Of a stretch of DNA of 64,000 nucleotides, positions 50,351 through 59,679 are shown one piece after another. How positions within the stretch are numbered: position 1 is the stretch's first letter; each line of letters begins with the position of its first letter. The stretch is from Oceanicoccus sp. KOV_DT_Chl. GTDB lineage: Bacteria; Pseudomonadota; Gammaproteobacteria; Pseudomonadales; Dasaniaceae. Location of the stretch: positions 992,001 through 1,056,000 of the forward strand of contig NZ_FQLF01000002.1 of assembly GCF_900120175.1 (NCBI RefSeq), read 5' to 3'. A program made the translations under genes and the position numbers. The notes under the pieces are model-generated. The model worked only from the letters and a program-made list of their open reading frames with translations. It was not told the DNA's origin and made no database searches.

Positions 50351-50513
50351 ACGCCAACCACATTACACATTTCTGACTTGTTTCATTAATTTTTAATATT
50401 GGCTCCAGCATATTAACAGCCAGCTATAAACCAAGTGGCAGAACGTGCGATTTTTTCACACTTAATTTATAAATTTAAGTCAGGTAGAGTTGAGCCACCA
50501 AAACTTAGCCACA

Positions 50514-50539
50514 AAAACCCCCTGCATGCAGGGGGTTTT
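50514..50539. terminator. intrinsic terminator after aldehyde dehydrogenase
   Basis: AAAACCCCCTGCATGCAGGG then GGTTTT: a near-perfect 10-bp stem with flanking A and T runs, bidirectional. Confidence 0.85.
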
Positions 50540-50553
50540 CTATTATCAACGAC

Positions 50554-51972
50554 TTATAAGTGCAACGCTTTTAACTCAATAAACTCATGCAAACCAACCG
50601 CACCTAATTCGCGACCATTACCTGATTGCTTATAACCACCAAACGGTGCTGCCAGATTAAACGCACCACCATTAATCGTTACCTGCCCAGTGCGCATTTT
50701 TCTGGCTACGTGTTTCGCCGCTTCAGCATCAGCTGCCCACACGCCACCGGATAAACCGAATGGGCTATCGTTCGCAATCGCAATCGCTTCCTCTTCCGTG
50801 TCATAGGCGATGATGCAAAGTACTGGGCCAAAAATTTCTTCCTGCGCAATAACCATATCGTTAGTCACATCACTAAAAATAGTCATCGCCACAAAACAGC
50901 CTTCGGTTTTTCCAGCAGGCATATCCAAACCACCGGTTACCAGAGTCGCGCCTTCTTCTATCCCTTTACGGATATATTTTCTAACCGTTTCCTGCTGTGA
51001 TTTGGATACCATCGGGCCCATCGCGGCACCTTCTTCAAAGGCACCACCTACCACCACGCTCTCTGCTGCGGCTTTGGCAATGGCTACTACCTGATCCAAC
51101 GAGGCACGAGGCACAATCAATCGCGTCAATGCAGCACAGGTTTGCCCGGTGTTCATACTTAAACCAATCACTGAACCACCGACGGCGGTTTCCAGATCTG
51201 CACCCTCAAGAATCACACAAGCGGACTTGCCACCTAATTCCTGCGTCACCCGTTTCACGGTTGGCGCTGCCAGTTCTGCAATGCGAATACCCGCTTCGGT
51301 AGAACCGGTTATGGAAACCATATCCACATCAGGATGACTAACCAACGCTTCACCCACTACCCGCCCCGGTCCGGTAACCAGATTAAACACACCTGGCGGC
51401 AAACCCACTTCATCAATAATTTGCGCAAACAAAAATGCGTCCAACGGTGTTTCGGAACTTGGCTTTAACACCATGGTACAACCGGCAGCCAACGCTGGTG
51501 CCACTTTGCCAACAATTTGATGCAAAGGGTAATTCCACGGGGTGATAAAACCACAGACACCAATGGCTTCGCGCACAACCAGAGAGTTGCCAATTTGTTC
51601 CTCTTGCTCCATCTCCGCTGGCAATTCGATATACGACGCCATCACACCCGTTGGCAAACCAACCTGTACCGCCACCGACCAGGCCACGGGCATACCCAGT
51701 TCCTGGGCAATTACAGCACCTAGTTTTTCCTTATTTTCATCCAACTTAGCCGTTAACTGGCCGATAAACGCCGACCGCTCAGCAGCTGAGGTAGCAGACC
51801 ATGCTGGAAACGCCGCTCTGGCCGCCGCCACTGCCGCCGCTACATCTGCCGCATCACCACTGGGAACCGAACCGCAAGGCTGCTCGGTGGTAGGGTCGAT
51901 AACCGTAATTTCGCCACTACCTGAGGGGTCAACCCACTGGCCATTGATATAGAATTGCTGAAATTGGTGCAT
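50554..51972 (-). CDS. NAD(P)-dependent aldehyde dehydrogenase
   Basis: 472 residues with the standard ALDH layout: FITPWNYPLHQIVGKVAPAL, nucleotide loop ITGSTEAGIRI, general base QELGGKSACVILEGAD, nucleophile NTGQTCAALTR and the EEIFGPVLCI loop. It diverges from the TetR gene at 52100 across a 127-bp region containing an operator-like palindrome. It may oxidise an aldehyde from the neighbouring aromatic/acyl pathway. Confidence 0.9.
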   Translation of the reverse strand: MHQFQQFYINGQWVDPSGSGEITVIDPTTEQPCGSVPSGDAADVAAAVAAARAAFPAWSATSAAERSAFIGQLTAKLDENKEKLGAVIAQELGMPVAWSVAVQVGLPTGVMASYIELPAEMEQEEQIGNSLVVREAIGVCGFITPWNYPLHQIVGKVAPALAAGCTMVLKPSSETPLDAFLFAQIIDEVGLPPGVFNLVTGPGRVVGEALVSHPDVDMVSITGSTEAGIRIAELAAPTVKRVTQELGGKSACVILEGADLETAVGGSVIGLSMNTGQTCAALTRLIVPRASLDQVVAIAKAAAESVVVGGAFEEGAAMGPMVSKSQQETVRKYIRKGIEEGATLVTGGLDMPAGKTEGCFVAMTIFSDVTNDMVIAQEEIFGPVLCIIAYDTEEEAIAIANDSPFGLSGGVWAADAEAAKHVARKMRTGQVTINGGAFNLAAPFGGYKQSGNGRELGAVGLHEFIELKALHL

Positions 51973-52054
51973 GATTTCATCCTCGATACATATTTTTACA
52001 AAAATGGGCTCGTTTCTTTAGGGTTGTTTCGTTTATACTTATTTTCGAACTCGT

Positions 52055-52082
52055 ACTGTTTAAAACAGTCAGTATTGTTTTT
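52055..52082. promoter_or_regulatory. probable TetR operator in the ALDH/TetR intergenic region
   Basis: ACTGTTTAAAACAGT (52055-52069) and the overlapping AAAACAGTCAGTATTGTTTT (AAAACA-N8-TGTTTT) form palindromes centred between the two divergent genes, where an autoregulating TetR repressor would bind. A related element, AAAACA-N12-TGTTTT, sits at 54145-54168. Confidence 0.55.
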
Positions 52083-52111
52083 AATATATCACTACAGGAA
52101 TGAAAGAAGCA

Positions 52112-52806
52112 ATGGCCGCTGAGCAACCCAAAAAAAACGATAAGCAAAAAGGACCTAATGACGAAGGCATTAGCTGGCAGGCGCAAAAAAGCGCGATGAC
52201 CCGCGATCGTATTTTGGAAGCGGCAATCGATTGTTTTATCGACCTGGGTTATACCAATGTCACCACTGCAAAAGTCGCCGACTTTGCCGGGTATCGCGCG
52301 GCGCGATGTTGCATCACTTTCCATCCAAGACCGAACTCATCCAAGCTGCCGTTGAATTTCTACACGACAAGCTACTCAACGACTTCACCCACAAAGTCTC
52401 GCTAATCCCCAAGGAACTTGAAGGTAAAGAGCGGCGCATGGCCGGTATCGACGCCTACTGGGACCACCTCACTGACGACTTGTTTGTGGTCTACCATGAG
52501 CTTTGTGTGGCCGGACGCACGGATAACGAACTCAAAGCCATTCTTGAAAGTTCAGCCGCGCTGTTTGAAGAGCACGTACGGGAATCTAACCGTGAAATGT
52601 TTAAAGAATGGAATGATCGCGGCGAGCTGTTTTTACTCGCCATGGACATCACTAAATTTTTAATGGAAGGCATGGCCGTAGGCCAGTGGGGTGCTGATCG
52701 TGACCAGCGGGTACGCCGCTTATTGAATTATCTATCTGACCGCCTGGAAGAAATTTTTGCTGACAATGGTCCTACTGCGATTTCACACCATTCTTCTATT
52801 AAATGA
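52112..52806 (+). pseudogene. TetR-family transcriptional regulator with -1 frameshift
   Basis: The first frame (ATG at 52112, or 52100) encodes the helix-turn-helix start MTRDRILEAAIDCFIDLGYT NVTTAKVADFAG. The second frame continues SRGAMLHHFPSKTELIQAAV and the ligand domain to the end. The junction at 52289-52291 needs one extra G. Intact, the protein would be about 230 residues. It diverges from the aldehyde dehydrogenase it probably represses. It may be a sequencing artefact, as in five other genes here. Confidence 0.85.
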
Positions 52807-52820
52807 TATGCCATCGCTTT

Positions 52821-52856
52821 AAAAAAAAAATGCCACTGATTCAGTGGCATTTTTTT
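52821..52856. terminator. bidirectional intrinsic terminator
   Basis: AAAAATGCCACTGA and TCAGTGGCATTTTTT around a minimal loop, between the convergent tetR and acyl-CoA dehydrogenase genes. Confidence 0.88.
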
Positions 52857-52874
52857 CAACATCAATCCGGCGAT

Positions 52875-53990
52875 TCAGGCCGCCAACGTCATATACTGGT
52901 CCAGATAATAAGCCTCATCACCATAGAGCATCGCCAATAACAGTAACCGCTTGAAGTGATGACCAACATTTAACTCATCGGTCATACCGATACCGCCGTG
53001 TAACTGTACTGACTGCTGTGAAACGAAGCGCCCCGCTTCGGCCAGCTTTACTTTCAAAGCCGCGCATGCCTGGCCGGCCTCGGCACTGCCTTCATCCAAT
53101 AAAATAGCCGCATTGAATAACAGCGAGCGCGTCTCTTCGACCTTCAAAAACATATCAGCCATGGTATGTTGCAAGGCCTGAAACTTGCCAATTGGCTGAC
53201 CAAACTGCTCGCGGGTTTTGGTGTACTCAACAGTGGTATCCAATAACACCTGCATCGCGCCCAGCGCTTCAGCGCCCATCGCCACAATCGATGTGGTCAA
53301 CACCGTATCGATAATCTGCTTGCCCTGACCCAACTGACCCAACCGTTGTGCTGTGGGTATAGCGACCTGATCAAAACGGATATTGGCGCCATGACTGCCA
53401 TCCACTGCGGTAAAATCTTCACGGCTAAGGCCAGCCGCAGAGGCTTCAACAATAAATAAGCCTAGTCCCTCGTCAGTGGTAGCGGTAACTATAATAAAGT
53501 CAGCGCAGTGGCCATTGAGCACAGCAATTTTACTACCGTCTAGACAGTAACCAGTATCCGTCGCGGTTGCCTTGGTGCTGACTGCGGTCCAGTCATAGCC
53601 CGCCACCACTTCAGCAAAGGCAAACGCCCATTGCGAACTGCCCTCAATAATGGCGGGAATATAGGTTTGCTGTTGCTCACTAGTACCTACCGCTTGCAAA
53701 AAACCGCCGCAGGTTACCGCCGTGGTTAAAAATGGCTCTCTAACCAAGCCTGCACCCAAAGCCTCGCACATCACCATTAAATCTACCGCGCCGCCGCCAA
53801 AACCGCCCAGCTCCTCGCTGAAGGGCAAACTCAGCCAACCCAACTCGGCAAACTGCTGCCAGGCCGCTGAGTCAAAGCCCTGCGCGGTCTTCACCAACCT
53901 GCGGTGACGCTCTACATCGCAATGGTCACGTACATATTTGTCGACACTGTCGCGCAACAGGGTTTGTTCTTCCGATAAAGCAAAATCCAT
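52875..53990 (-). CDS. acyl-CoA dehydrogenase
   Basis: 371 residues from the ATG at 53990 (MDFALSEEQTLLRDSVDKYV). A helical N-terminal domain, middle FAFAEVVAGYDW FAD/substrate region, and a C-terminal domain with EYTKTREQFGQPIGKFQALQ and LHGGIGMTDELNVGHHFKR. It lacks the usual catalytic Glu context of short-chain acyl-CoA dehydrogenases and resembles the alpha2beta2-type (steroid/isoprenoid FadE) small subunits. It would oxidise an acyl-CoA at C2-C3. It is convergent with tetR. Confidence 0.88.
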   Translation of the reverse strand: MDFALSEEQTLLRDSVDKYVRDHCDVERHRRLVKTAQGFDSAAWQQFAELGWLSLPFSEELGGFGGGAVDLMVMCEALGAGLVREPFLTTAVTCGGFLQAVGTSEQQQTYIPAIIEGSSQWAFAFAEVVAGYDWTAVSTKATATDTGYCLDGSKIAVLNGHCADFIIVTATTDEGLGLFIVEASAAGLSREDFTAVDGSHGANIRFDQVAIPTAQRLGQLGQGKQIIDTVLTTSIVAMGAEALGAMQVLLDTTVEYTKTREQFGQPIGKFQALQHTMADMFLKVEETRSLLFNAAILLDEGSAEAGQACAALKVKLAEAGRFVSQQSVQLHGGIGMTDELNVGHHFKRLLLLAMLYGDEAYYLDQYMTLAA

Positions 53991-54380
53991 AACTAACCTA
54001 TGATTAAAATGCGTATTAAACCAGCGGCAGTATAGTGCTGGTGTCTGGTGTGGCAATACTGGGCTGGTAATAGTGAACAGCCATTTAACATCCCAGAGCC
54101 TGACAACCCTGTTTTTTTGTTTATCCTAACAAACGCCAACCTACAAAACAATCAGTCGATACTGTTTTATTTGTTGTCAAATTACCTTAGACTCAAGCCC
54201 CCGAATAAGCGATATTTATCAGCACTAGTATCGGTATTGTGGGTAAGTATTGTGTCGCAGCTTTTGGCTCAGTCAGGCCCATCAACGTTTGATAGCTTGC
54301 ATTATAGCCAGTGATAGCGGGCCTCTGTATTGAATGTAAAGCTCTAATAAACGAGGTAGGCATTACCTCCAGAACAAATA
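53991..54380. promoter_or_regulatory. divergent intergenic region with AAAACA...TGTTTT palindrome
   Basis: 390 bp between the acyl-CoA dehydrogenase and the coniferyl aldehyde dehydrogenase genes. It holds AAAACAATCAGTCGATACTG then TTTT at 54145-54168, similar to the tetR-side operator. It probably contains promoters for both flanking genes. No convincing ORF; an 88-codon plus-strand frame is judged spurious. Confidence 0.4.
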
Positions 54381-55844
54381 ATGGACATCATCATGAATGC
54401 GATCAACGACCCTGTCAGCCAAGCCGCAGTAGAACTCAATGACATCCTGCAAGCGCAAAAAAACGCGATTTTAGATGAGGGCTATGTATCAGCTGCCACT
54501 CGCATCAATCGTATTGACCGCGCAATCGGCCAATTGCTGAAATATCAGGACGAACTCGCAGCCGCCATGAGCAGTGACTTCGGCCACCGCTCATTACAGC
54601 ACAGCAAAATGCTCGACGTCGCTGCCGGGGTTGGGCCGCTGCAACATGCAAAAAAGCACCTCAGCAAATGGATGCGGGTAGAGAAGCGTAAAACCTTGTT
54701 TCCGCTCAACCTGCTCGGCGCTAACTCTCGTATCGAATATCAACCACTCGGCGTAATCGGCATCATCAGCCCCTGGAATTTTCCGGTTAACTTAACCTTC
54801 GCGCCGCTGGCAAATGCCTTGGCCGCCGGTAATCGGGCGATGATAAAACCGTCCGAGTTTACCCCTGCTACCGCCGAGTTAATGAAAAAAATCATCGCCG
54901 AAGTGTTTGACCCGACCGAGGTTGCTGTCGTGACTGGCGGTCCCGAAGTTGGCGAAGCGTTTAGTTCACTGGCCTTTGACCACCTTATTTTTACCGGTGC
55001 CACCTCCATCGCTCGCCATGTAATGACTGCAGCAGCTAAAAACCTGGTACCACTCACCCTGGAATTAGGCGGTAAGTCACCCGTGATTGTCAGTGCCAGC
55101 GCCGACACAAAACTCACTTGTGATCGCATCATGTGGGGCAAAGTTACCAACGCAGGGCAAATTTGTCTGGCTCCTGACTATTGCTTTGTACCGGAAGACC
55201 AACTGGATACCTACGTTGAAGGCTTACAAAAATCCGTCGCCCAAATGATCCCCACCATATTAAACAACCCTGATTACACTTCAGTTATTAACGAGCGCCA
55301 CTATCAACGGTTGCAATCCTATATCACCGACGCCAAAGAAAAAGGCGCCACCATTATTGAAATAAACCCGGCTCACGAATCCTTTATCGACCAGCCCTTT
55401 TACAAAATGCCACCGACCCTGATACTCAATGCCAGCGACGATATGCTGGTGATGCAGGAAGAAATTTTTGGCCCACTGATGCCGGTAAAAACCTACCGCG
55501 ATCTCAAGGACGCCATTCGTTACATCAATAGCAAACCCCGTCCTTTAGGCTTGTACTATTTTGGCAGTGATAAGGCCGAAGAGCGCGAAATTCTAGAGCA
55601 CACTACCTCTGGTGGAGTCACTATCAATGACGTATTGATGCATGTATCACAGGAAGACTTACCTTTCGGCGGTGTTGGCCCCAGCGGTATGGGTTCTTAT
55701 CACGGCTTTGATGGCTTTAAAACGTTTAGCCATGCCAAATCCATCTTCCGCCAGTCAAAAATGGATGTGGCAAACATGACCGGAATGAGCCCGCCCTTTA
55801 ATGACAAAACGGAAAAAACGATTAAGCAAATGCTAAAAAGTTAA
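54381..55844 (+). CDS. coniferyl-aldehyde-type dehydrogenase
   Basis: Up to 487 residues; a second ATG four codons in is an alternative start. Short-ALDH architecture without the long N-terminal extension: IGIISPWNFPVNLTFAPLAN, nucleotide loop FTGATSIARHV, base LELGGKSPVIVSA, nucleophile NAGQICLAPDYCFVP, EEIFGPLMPVKTY and DLPFGGVGPSGMGSYHGFDG. This block set is typical of coniferyl aldehyde dehydrogenase (CalB/AldX-like) in lignin-monomer catabolism. Adjacent genes (AraC regulator, thiolase, hydratase) form a co-directional phenylpropanoid-style cluster. Confidence 0.9.
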   Translation: MDIIMNAINDPVSQAAVELNDILQAQKNAILDEGYVSAATRINRIDRAIGQLLKYQDELAAAMSSDFGHRSLQHSKMLDVAAGVGPLQHAKKHLSKWMRVEKRKTLFPLNLLGANSRIEYQPLGVIGIISPWNFPVNLTFAPLANALAAGNRAMIKPSEFTPATAELMKKIIAEVFDPTEVAVVTGGPEVGEAFSSLAFDHLIFTGATSIARHVMTAAAKNLVPLTLELGGKSPVIVSASADTKLTCDRIMWGKVTNAGQICLAPDYCFVPEDQLDTYVEGLQKSVAQMIPTILNNPDYTSVINERHYQRLQSYITDAKEKGATIIEINPAHESFIDQPFYKMPPTLILNASDDMLVMQEEIFGPLMPVKTYRDLKDAIRYINSKPRPLGLYYFGSDKAEEREILEHTTSGGVTINDVLMHVSQEDLPFGGVGPSGMGSYHGFDGFKTFSHAKSIFRQSKMDVANMTGMSPPFNDKTEKTIKQMLKS

Positions 55845-55874
55845 AGCCAGTGCAGCTGCAGGAACAACATAGTG

Positions 55875-56924
55875 ATGCCTAATATTCCCATCCATTACAT
55901 TCACGCCTGCTTAAGCGGTGTGGAGCAGCACAGCGCTGCATTTGATGCTTTATTAACGCGGGCAGAGATTCCGAAAAGCACCTATATGGCAAATTATGGC
56001 GGCGTCCGGCCTGAACAATTTGTCGCACTGGTGCAAGCCGTATCGCAACATTTGAATGATGAATTTTTTGGCTTAACGCAACAGCCGTGCAAACCTGGCC
56101 TCTTCGCCACCATGGCAAGACTGACCAACCATTCATCCTCATTGGGCTGTATGTATCAAGAATGGATAAATTTTTATAATGTGGTACGGGATGACATTAG
56201 CATGCACATGGAATCCCATGACGGCCGCACTGTTATTAGCGTGCAACTAACTCACCCGGAAAAAGACAAAATGCATTTCCTAATGGACTGCACATTAGTG
56301 GCCCTGCATCGCTTTGCCAGCTGGCTCACCGGCAAACATATCCAGTTACAACAGCTGCGATTAAATTTTAAAAAACCGTCACACCACGCGCTTTATGCGC
56401 AACTCTTTAATTGTGATATCAGCTTTGACGCTGATAAAACAGCACTGGTATTCAACGAAGAGTATTTAGCACTACCTTTGATCAGAGGTAATCTAGAGCT
56501 AAAAACCGCACTGAAAACAGCGCCCTCTTTATTAATGGACTTACCGGATAAAAATACTTTTAGTACCGATACTATTCGCGCTATCTTAAACTATTACCAA
56601 CGCCATCAGCGCTTTCCTTATACTCAACAGACAGCGCATATACTTGCTACCAGCCAAAAGACATTAAGACGAAAGCTTAACCGTGAAGGCACCAGCTTTC
56701 AGGATTTAAAAGATCAATTACGTAAAGATATTGCAATCGATAAACTGATGAATGAACACATCAGCCTCGAAAGCATAGCCGACGAACTAGGCTTTTCCGA
56801 TAAAAATACTTTTGCCAGAGCGTTCAAACGCTGGACCGATTTAAGTCCCGGCCGTTACCGCGAACAAAGTCTAATGATGAATTTACACAGTCGTCACGCC
56901 AACAACCTCTCTATTTTTTATTAA
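55875..56924 (+). CDS. AraC-family transcriptional regulator
   Basis: About 349 residues from the ATG at 55875 (a GTG precedes it). The N-terminal arabinose-binding-like domain DUF (IHYIHACLSGVEQHSAAFDA ... EWINFYNVVRDDISMHMESH) is followed by two HTH units of the XylS/AraC type (SQKTLRRKLNREGTSFQDLK; SLESIADELGFSDKNTFARA FKRWTDLSPGRYR). This architecture (OruR/ArgR-like) regulates amino-acid, fatty-acid or aromatic catabolism. It likely controls the surrounding operon. Confidence 0.9.
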   Translation: MPNIPIHYIHACLSGVEQHSAAFDALLTRAEIPKSTYMANYGGVRPEQFVALVQAVSQHLNDEFFGLTQQPCKPGLFATMARLTNHSSSLGCMYQEWINFYNVVRDDISMHMESHDGRTVISVQLTHPEKDKMHFLMDCTLVALHRFASWLTGKHIQLQQLRLNFKKPSHHALYAQLFNCDISFDADKTALVFNEEYLALPLIRGNLELKTALKTAPSLLMDLPDKNTFSTDTIRAILNYYQRHQRFPYTQQTAHILATSQKTLRRKLNREGTSFQDLKDQLRKDIAIDKLMNEHISLESIADELGFSDKNTFARAFKRWTDLSPGRYREQSLMMNLHSRHANNLSIFY

Positions 56925-56940
56925 CCAGAATGACACTGTT

Positions 56941-57261
56941 ATGAAATCACTAAGACCAGGTCTGGCATTAGATTATTGGCATTTAGAGCCACCGAAAGCT
57001 TTTTTACTGCACACACTAATCGCCAAGCCACTGATATCTATTGTGCACCCATTGCGTAAAAACTTACCAATGTCTAGGGCGGATAAACAACAAGAAACGA
57101 TTAACGCAGTAACAGAAAAACTCACTGATGAAATTTCATTATCTGGCCGCAAAGATAAAATTAAAAATCGCTTGCATGCATGCCAGCAATCACGAGCAGC
57201 TTCGCTGTCAATTGCTGGCGACGAACTGGCCCTTACCACCATGGCCGAGTTAATCCTGTAA
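56941..57261 (+). CDS. hypothetical protein (106 aa)
   Basis: MKSLRPGLALDYWHLEPPKA begins a helical, basic protein with no recognised motif. Its stop overlaps the next ATG (TAATG), so it is translationally coupled to the thiolase, suggesting it belongs to the same pathway. Confidence 0.6.
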   Translation: MKSLRPGLALDYWHLEPPKAFLLHTLIAKPLISIVHPLRKNLPMSRADKQQETINAVTEKLTDEISLSGRKDKIKNRLHACQQSRAASLSIAGDELALTTMAELIL

Positions 57262-58838
57262 TGCAAAATCAGACCCGTCCAAATCCTTATAGCATTACCG
57301 ATAACACACCGATTATTATCGGCTCCGGGCAATATACCGAACGCATCAAACCGCAACTATTACCACCTTACAACTCACCTATGGCACTGGCGGCAATCGC
57401 CAGCCAAAACGCAATTAACGATAGTGGCATTCCCTCTTTAGCTGAACATATCGATACAATTGCTGTGACGCGCTTATTTTCAGACTCCACCAGTCATTGG
57501 CCTTCGCCTTATGGCAGGAGCGATAACCCACCGCAATCAGTAGCCGTTCGTATAGGCGCTCAACCATCAGAGCGTATTTACAGCGAGGTCGGTGGTACCC
57601 AACCGCTACAACTATTAATTGAAATGAGTCATGACATTGCTCGCGGCGAGAAAACATTGGTGCTACTAACCGGCGCCGAAGCTATAGGCTATGAAAAATT
57701 ACATCGCCGTAAAGGCGTTATCGACAACTGGAACGAAACGTTTACCGAGCCCCTAGATGATAGAGGTTTTGGTGAGCGCATGGCAGCACCACAGGAAATC
57801 GACAATGGTTTAATGTTGCCGATATTTTATTATTCATTAATTGAAAATCAGCGAGCCTATCTGCAGGGGCATGATGCACAACAACACCGCAGCGCCATGG
57901 CACAACTACTAGCCAACTTAAGTTCTGTCGCTGCCAAAAATAAATATGCCCACTCGAGAAAAAACCACACCTTCGACGATTTGATACTGCAAAACCGTGA
58001 TAATTATTTGCTCAGCCAACCTTATAGTAAAAAATTTGTTTCGCAAGACAATGTCAATCAGGCTGCCGCGATTTTAGTTACCAGTGTCGGCAAAGCCAAA
58101 GCACTAGGCATAGCGTCAAAGCACTGGATATTTATTGATGGCTTTGCCCAAGCCAATGATCACTTCCTGAGTCAACGCCCGTCGCTGGCGAAATCAGCAG
58201 CCATGGAGGCAACACTTAAAAACTGCCTGTCTATGGCGAATAAAACTATCGATACTATCGACATCGTCGATCTGTACAGCTGCTTTCCCTGTGCGGTTAC
58301 CGCCGCCTGTGAAACCTTGCAACTGCCTATGGATGCCAGCAACAAAGCAACCATAACCGGTGGCCTGCCCTTTTTCGGCGGTCCCGGTAACAACTACAGT
58401 ATGCATGCTATTGCCGAAGCGAGCAGCCATCTAAAACGCCAAAAATCATCCGCCTTAATCACCGCCAATGGCGGCATGCTGTCCAAGCATGCGGCTGTCA
58501 TTCTCTCTGGGTATTGCAACAATAAAACCCTGACAATTGACTGGCAACACAGCGAAGCGACGTCCTTGCCCGCCTCACAGTTTCCAGCCAAACCCTTTTG
58601 CGCCAACCCCGAAAGCGGCTCTGTTCTCAGCCATACCATCAAGTATGTTCGCAACGGGATGGATGAAGTTATTATTATCGCCGAAACAATAAACGGGGAA
58701 CGCTTTGTTGCCCACAGCAACGACCCCAGTACTGTTACCGCCGTCGAAATAGCCTCACCTATCCACCGTCAGGTAGCAGTAACGCAGACCACACAAAACA
58801 AAACATACAGCAACCACTTCTCCTTTATTAGCGGATAA
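57261..58838 (+). CDS. acetyl-CoA acetyltransferase/thiolase-like protein
   Basis: 525 residues from the ATG at 57261. The N-terminal TPIIIGSGQYTERI and later NQAAAILVTSVGKAKALGIA, VDLYSCFPCAVTAACETLQL and GGLPFFGGPGNNYSMHAIAE blocks mark the less-studied ~500-residue thiolase subfamily (acetyl-CoA acetyltransferase, longer C-terminal domain) often found with acyl-CoA ligases and hydratases. It may catalyse the last thiolytic step of a beta-oxidation-like route. It is coupled to the small upstream gene and ends 7 bp before the hydratase. Confidence 0.85.
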   Translation: MQNQTRPNPYSITDNTPIIIGSGQYTERIKPQLLPPYNSPMALAAIASQNAINDSGIPSLAEHIDTIAVTRLFSDSTSHWPSPYGRSDNPPQSVAVRIGAQPSERIYSEVGGTQPLQLLIEMSHDIARGEKTLVLLTGAEAIGYEKLHRRKGVIDNWNETFTEPLDDRGFGERMAAPQEIDNGLMLPIFYYSLIENQRAYLQGHDAQQHRSAMAQLLANLSSVAAKNKYAHSRKNHTFDDLILQNRDNYLLSQPYSKKFVSQDNVNQAAAILVTSVGKAKALGIASKHWIFIDGFAQANDHFLSQRPSLAKSAAMEATLKNCLSMANKTIDTIDIVDLYSCFPCAVTAACETLQLPMDASNKATITGGLPFFGGPGNNYSMHAIAEASSHLKRQKSSALITANGGMLSKHAAVILSGYCNNKTLTIDWQHSEATSLPASQFPAKPFCANPESGSVLSHTIKYVRNGMDEVIIIAETINGERFVAHSNDPSTVTAVEIASPIHRQVAVTQTTQNKTYSNHFSFISG

Positions 58839-58845
58839 GCCAACC

Positions 58846-59628
58846 ATGACCAAGCCCTATGAGTTTTGCCTAGTAGAGAAAAAACAACATCTCTGGGAAG
58901 TAACCATCAACCGGCCTGAGATGCTAAATGCTTTGCACCCGCCTGCAAACTTTGAACTGGAATCCGTCTTTAACGATTTTGCCAGTGATGACGACGCCTG
59001 GGTGGCAATTTTGACTGGCGCCGGTGACAAAGCTTTTTCTACCGGCAACGATTTAAAATACCAGGCCAGCGGTAAATCCCTGACTTTTCCTGACACTGGA
59101 TTTGCTGGTCTGACCAAGCGCTTTAATTTAGACAAACCTATCATCGCCGCTGTTAACGGTTTTGCTATGGGCGGCGGTTTTGAAATCGCTTTAGCCTGCG
59201 ACCTGATTGTCGCCGATGAAAACGCCAGCTTTTCTTTACCTGAACCCAAAGTCGGCTTAGCCGCACTCGCGGGTGGCATTCATCGGCTACCCCGACAAAT
59301 TGGCGAGAAACTTGCCATGGAATTATTATTCACGGGCCGCAACGTTAGCGCAGAGGAAGCTAAACAGATAGGATTAATCAATCGAATTTGCAACGCCGGT
59401 GAAGCTCTTGGTGCCGCCCGCGAGCTGGCTGATGAAATACTGCAATGCTCACCTATGTCCATACAAATCAGCAAGCAAATGTGTCGACAGGGGCAGCAAA
59501 TGGCTGATTTGGAAACCGCTATCAACTATCGCTATGATGCTTTTGACAGACTGATCAATAGCCACGATTTTGTGGAAGGACCAAAGGCCTTTGCGGAAAA
59601 AAGAAAACCGCGATGGTCATCCAAGTAA
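58846..59628 (+). CDS. enoyl-CoA hydratase/isomerase family protein
   Basis: 260 residues. NRPEMLNALHPPANFELESV, oxyanion segment GDKAFSTGNDLKY and AVNGFAMGGGFEIALACDLI, then FSLPEPKVGLAALAGGIHRL with a catalytic-position Glu. Crotonase fold; hydrates an enoyl-CoA or, in feruloyl-type members, cleaves phenylpropenoyl-CoA. Immediately follows the thiolase. Confidence 0.9.
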   Translation: MTKPYEFCLVEKKQHLWEVTINRPEMLNALHPPANFELESVFNDFASDDDAWVAILTGAGDKAFSTGNDLKYQASGKSLTFPDTGFAGLTKRFNLDKPIIAAVNGFAMGGGFEIALACDLIVADENASFSLPEPKVGLAALAGGIHRLPRQIGEKLAMELLFTGRNVSAEEAKQIGLINRICNAGEALGAARELADEILQCSPMSIQISKQMCRQGQQMADLETAINYRYDAFDRLINSHDFVEGPKAFAEKRKPRWSSK

Positions 59629-59679
59629 AGCGGTAAATGCTAGCTCACTACTCGCGCAATAAAAAACAGGACGATAAAA

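Noticed and set aside
54048-54314. 88-codon plus-strand ORF upstream of the coniferyl aldehyde dehydrogenase
   Set aside because: It covers a probable promoter/operator region, lacks a clear ribosome-binding site, and its composition is atypical.
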